Shown: piece by piece, positions 60,885 to 64,000 of the stretch
Layout of the letters: each line of letters starts with the position of its first letter
Position numbering within the stretch: position 1 is the first letter of the stretch
Source: Cristatella mucedo
Taxonomy: Eukaryota > Bryozoa > Phylactolaemata > Cristatellidae
Direction of reading: 5' to 3'
NCBI GenBank assembly: GCA_009760855.2
Contig: WPIO01000011.1
Coordinates: 2,530,501-2,594,500, forward strand
Length of the DNA stretch: 64,000 bases
The notes under the pieces: generated by a model
Seen by the model: only the letters and a program-made list of their open reading frames with translations
Databases searched by the model: none
What the model was told of the DNA's origin: nothing
Translations under genes and position numbers: made by a program

Positions 60885-61290
60885 CAAGCAGCGCGTCGAC
60901 TTCAAAGTTCTGTCACTTGGTTTTAGGTCCCTTCATTCTCTGGCTCCAGCCTACTTATAGGACTACTCTCCCAGCAGGCGAAGAATCGTACAAACCGCTG
61001 TTTTGACTCGAATCGTTTAGCTACACCTCGTAGGAACCTGAAAACCTTTGGAGACCGTGCCTTTAGTTCCTATGCTACCAAATTCTGGAACTCACTACCG
61101 ACGCACGTCACAAAGTCCCCTGACATGACGGACATTTAAAAAGAAGCTTAAAACGCACCTTTTTTATTGCAGCATCTGGCGGGTCTTTCTTATTCGTCCT
61201 TCGTGTGCTCACGCGCCTGCGCTTACACTCAGCCTGCTGCGGATATCCAGTTCTCCGAGGGTGCCGTGCAAATGTATTATTATCATTATC
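60885..61290 (+). mobile_element. LINE-1fam 3' end, diverged
   Basis: AAGCAGCGCGTCGACTTCAA (KQRVDFK), then LSLGFRSLHSLAPAYL, CCTTTGGAGACCGTGCC and the 3' UTR with half hairpin (CAGTTCTCCGAGGGTGCC) and ATTATTATCATT tail. Confidence 0.8.
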
Positions 61291-61640
61291 CTTATTAGTA
61301 TGCGTCATGCCGGCCTCACGCCGGGCTCGGCTAAAAAACTGCTAGCCAAACTAGGTCCTACGGAGACCCCGGGCTTTTCAGGTTAACGGCTGCAGGGTGA
61401 GAGATAGGTTTCTCCCTGGAGGGCCGATGTATTCTTTCTTGCCTGATGAAGGCTCGCTCCTCTCGGGCATTACAGAACGTTGCGATCTACCCGCACCTCT
61501 TCCGGGTTTCGTGGGAGCTGGTCGAACGGCTTCGCACGGGCTGCGGCGAATGTGAACACGCACTCCCACGGATGCGGAAACACGAAAAAGACATTAAAAA
61601 CAAGTTTAAAATCCCAAACAAAAAGAAAGCTATTTCAAAA

Positions 61641-61651
61641 CTCTCTCTCAC

Positions 61652-61735
<84 letters not shown>

Positions 61736-61841
61736 CCTCCCTACCTCTCTCTCTCTGTCTCTCTGTCTCTCTGTCTCTCCCCCTCCCTCCCTCCCTCCCT
61801 ACCTCTGTCTCTGTCTCTGTCTCTGTCTCTGTCTCTGTCTC

Positions 61842-61874
<33 letters not shown>
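61641..61874. repeat. (CT)n microsatellite
   Basis: Pure CT for about 90 bp, then CCCTCCCTCC and TCTGTC variants. Confidence 0.97.
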
Positions 61875-61879
61875 TACAA

Positions 61880-63165
61880 ATTTCACGCGACGACCGCGAT
61901 CCTGATGCTGCATTAGCGCACGGACGCTTACTGGTCTTGCGACCGTTGCGGCGTCGTTAAGACGGCTATTCCTTATGTAGCATTCGTTATTTAAAAGAAG
62001 TTCTTTTCCAAGCGCCGAACTTTGCTGCTCGCAACTCGTAGCGCCGAGCTGCGCCTTTCACATCAGTCACTGATGTCACGTCACACCCCCGCCTGCATCG
62101 CGGCCTCGCGGTCGCAGCATTTCCGGTCGCACCTCGGCTTGCATCTCGTTAAAATTGACTCCGCCGCACTAATTACTGTATAAATGCTAAACAATATTAC
62201 TACCGATTCCCCTCGGCATCCGTCTACTGTCCGTCCAGCACCTCCCTGAAGCCCTTAGCTCGTTAGAAGCCTCTGTAGTCAGCTGGGGGGCGTACAGGCT
62301 GACTTCCGGCTTCGAAGTGCCCAGGCTCGATCAAAATTGGCAGACCGCCGAGTCATTTCTGCGGGCGACGTGAGTCCGAGCGATGAATCTGGTTCTGAGA
62401 GCGGACGCGAGTCCTCGAAAGCATTTGCGCCGTCTATTTCTAAATGATCTTCCGACGCAAGTCTTCTTCCTATTGGCTGAGCCTTGCTCTGCGGCTGCGG
62501 GACCACTCCCCCCACCCCGGCCCGTCGAGCGTGCGTTATCGCGGGCCAGGACTATCCATCGCCGCTGGTAATGGCCGGCAACGCGTAGCGTTCGGCTCCT
62601 TGCGGCTCTGTGCGTCTCACTGTTTTAGAGAGACGTACGCTCTCGAGCGCAGCTGGTATCGGCGCGATGAATCGCGTTTAGCTATTCAGCTCGCCAGTAT
62701 CGCAAGTCAGCTGACTCGCGACCGAGCCAGCACGAACGGTCGTATAGAGCTTGCGGCGGTTAAGCGAGTGTCACAGGACCGCCGCCTTAGCTCTACGTCT
62801 AAATTCGAGGGGCAACGTCGAACAGTCACGCGGTGCTGTGCCGGCGGCGGCTGCTGCTGCTCGCTGCCATTCGATGCCGCTCAGACTTGCGATGCATCTC
62901 GGGAAGGCAGCACGCGGAGCGACGACGACGGCGCGAACGGCGCGAACGGCGTGAACTGAGCGAACGGATAGCGGATAGCGGCTTTTGAAGACGGAGCTGA
63001 CTTCTATGCGAGCATGTCTTCATACTTCAGAAGTATCTTTGGAAAGAAGTAGACGTCCGAATTAATCCGGTTTCTTTCGCTCGGCACCTTTGCCAGACAT
63101 GGATACACATCGCTCGTTGCTGGTCCTCCATACCTAGCTTAACCTCGCTTCCATCTCGAGCCCTC
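61880..63165. other. No gene recognised
   Basis: Moderately GC-rich, with no supported exon or repeat. A GACGACGACGGCGCGAACGG-type local repeat lies near 62918-62955. Confidence 0.4.
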
Positions 63166-63169
63166 GTGT

Positions 63170-63490
63170 CCTCTCAAAACAAAAGAGTGGCAGTTTCAGT
63201 CCTTCAGTTAATGACTGCTAGACACACGTGACTTTTCGCTGGGCTGGAGGACTTCTAGACTGCGGAACTCGCTCCCACAATTCTCATGCAGCGACATCTT
63301 CTCTCCTGCTACGGGCTCTGGCGAACGCATCCTTTCCAGCAGCACAGCAGCCCAGCTCCACTAATCCACCTAATGCATATGCGGTCGTGCTTTCTTTGCA
63401 TGCAGCATCTTTAAAGTGCCAAGAAAGAGATTCAGTTGTCCGAGGGTGCTAAACAAATTGTAAAATGTTTACTATTTTTACTATTATTAC
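63170..63490 (+). mobile_element. LINE 3' end, diverged
   Basis: GACTGCGGAACTCGCTCCCA reads LRNSLPQF-like. It ends in a terminal hairpin relic (AAAGTGCCAAGAAAGAGATT...GAGGGTGCT) and an ATT-rich tail. Confidence 0.65.
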
Positions 63491-63610
63491 TCTATGTTAC
63501 GTCACTTCCTCGCCGGTCCTCCTGACGCGGCTTCGCTCGATCGTTGTCGCGTGAGGCGAAATCTGTCGGCTGACGAACGCCGCTCAGGCCGCGAAGTGCG
63601 CTAAGGAAAA
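63485..63610 (+). mobile_element. LINE-2fam 3'-end relic
   Basis: CCTCGCCGGTCCTCCTGACG, then GAACGCCGCTCAGGCCGCGA and GTGCGCTAAG echo the LINE-2fam 3' UTR seen at 40935 and 51030, diverged. Confidence 0.4.
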
Positions 63611-63867
63611 CCGTCCCGTGTCGCACCCCGCTCAGTCTTGCCGCCCCTTGTCGTTAAGTTTCAGGTGGCGATAAGGACGCGCCGTCGCGGGCCACGGCCA
63701 CGACGGCGGCCTTTCACTGCTCGCGGCGACCTGTGAAAGGCCGCCTGCATTTAGCGAAGTGCGTCGAGCCGACTGTCGGCGCCGTGCGCGAGCTCGCATG
63801 CACGCGCGTACTCGGATCTCGACGCCTGGACGCCTCAGCTCAGACGGGGATCTGGAGAATGAGGATA

Positions 63868-63947
63868 TTTTATATTTATTTATTTATTATATATACATAA
63901 TATACATATATATACATATGCATATATATATATATATATATATATAT
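63868..63947. repeat. TA-rich microsatellite
   Basis: TTTATTTATTTA followed by TATATACATATATA repeats. GGATCTGGAGAATGAGG occurs on both sides (63849 and 63957), a direct repeat flanking the tract. Confidence 0.9.
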
Positions 63948-64000
63948 TGAGGAAAGGATCTGGAGAATGAGGTCGTGCGTCACGTCCGTCCCCCAGGCTC

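Overview
This window is eukaryotic, animal nuclear DNA. Its genes are split by GT-AG introns, about half of it is interspersed repeats, and three animal-type genes can be assembled exon by exon with matching splice phases. The genes are a UBE2C (E2 ubiquitin-conjugating enzyme) orthologue, an SSUH2/ssu-2-type zinc-finger protein, and a class B1 (secretin/parathyroid-hormone-receptor-like) GPCR. CR1/L2-clade LINEs with (ATT)n tails, abundant CpG and compact introns fit an early-branching vertebrate or other deuterostome, possibly a cyclostome. That placement is a guess from style, not from a species-specific sequence.

Layout. Positions 1-4,480 are repeat relics and featureless DNA. UBE2C lies at 4,557-9,455 (+), five exons, 191 aa, with a CCAAT/CHR-type promoter candidate just upstream and an AATAAA at 9,727. 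Positions 9,735-21,500 are a repeat graveyard holding the longest LINE copy (about 18,130-20,770, minus), which keeps the end of its endonuclease and its reverse transcriptase and is itself interrupted by a SINE and a 21-bp tandem expansion. A 1.1-kb GC-rich block sits at 13,975-15,050. SSUH2 lies at 24,395-38,264 (+), nine exons, 385 aa; a candidate extra 5' exon at 21,532-21,703 joins in phase. Positions 38,270-45,280 are intergenic and repeat-rich. The GPCR runs on the minus strand: nine exons at 45,420-50,628 encode all seven transmembrane helices and the C-tail. A further exon at 58,672-58,826 looks like the end of the extracellular hormone-receptor domain; the rest of the N-terminus was not found and may lie beyond the right edge. 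Positions 55,070-59,300 are CpG-rich, and the right end is repeats and microsatellites.

Repeats. Two LINE lineages and two tRNA-derived SINEs explain most of the interspersed sequence. LINE-1fam ends in a conserved hairpin followed by (ATT)n. SINE-B carries the same 3' end, so it is probably mobilised by that LINE. Copies of the hairpin show paired base changes. LINE-2fam has a different terminus. Long CT/GA tracts, AT tracts and several perfect palindromes add to the structure.

The three genes have unrelated jobs (mitotic ubiquitylation, a poorly understood cysteine-rich protein, peptide-hormone signalling) and show no sign of working as a unit. No CRISPR array, operon, rRNA or genuine tRNA gene is visible.
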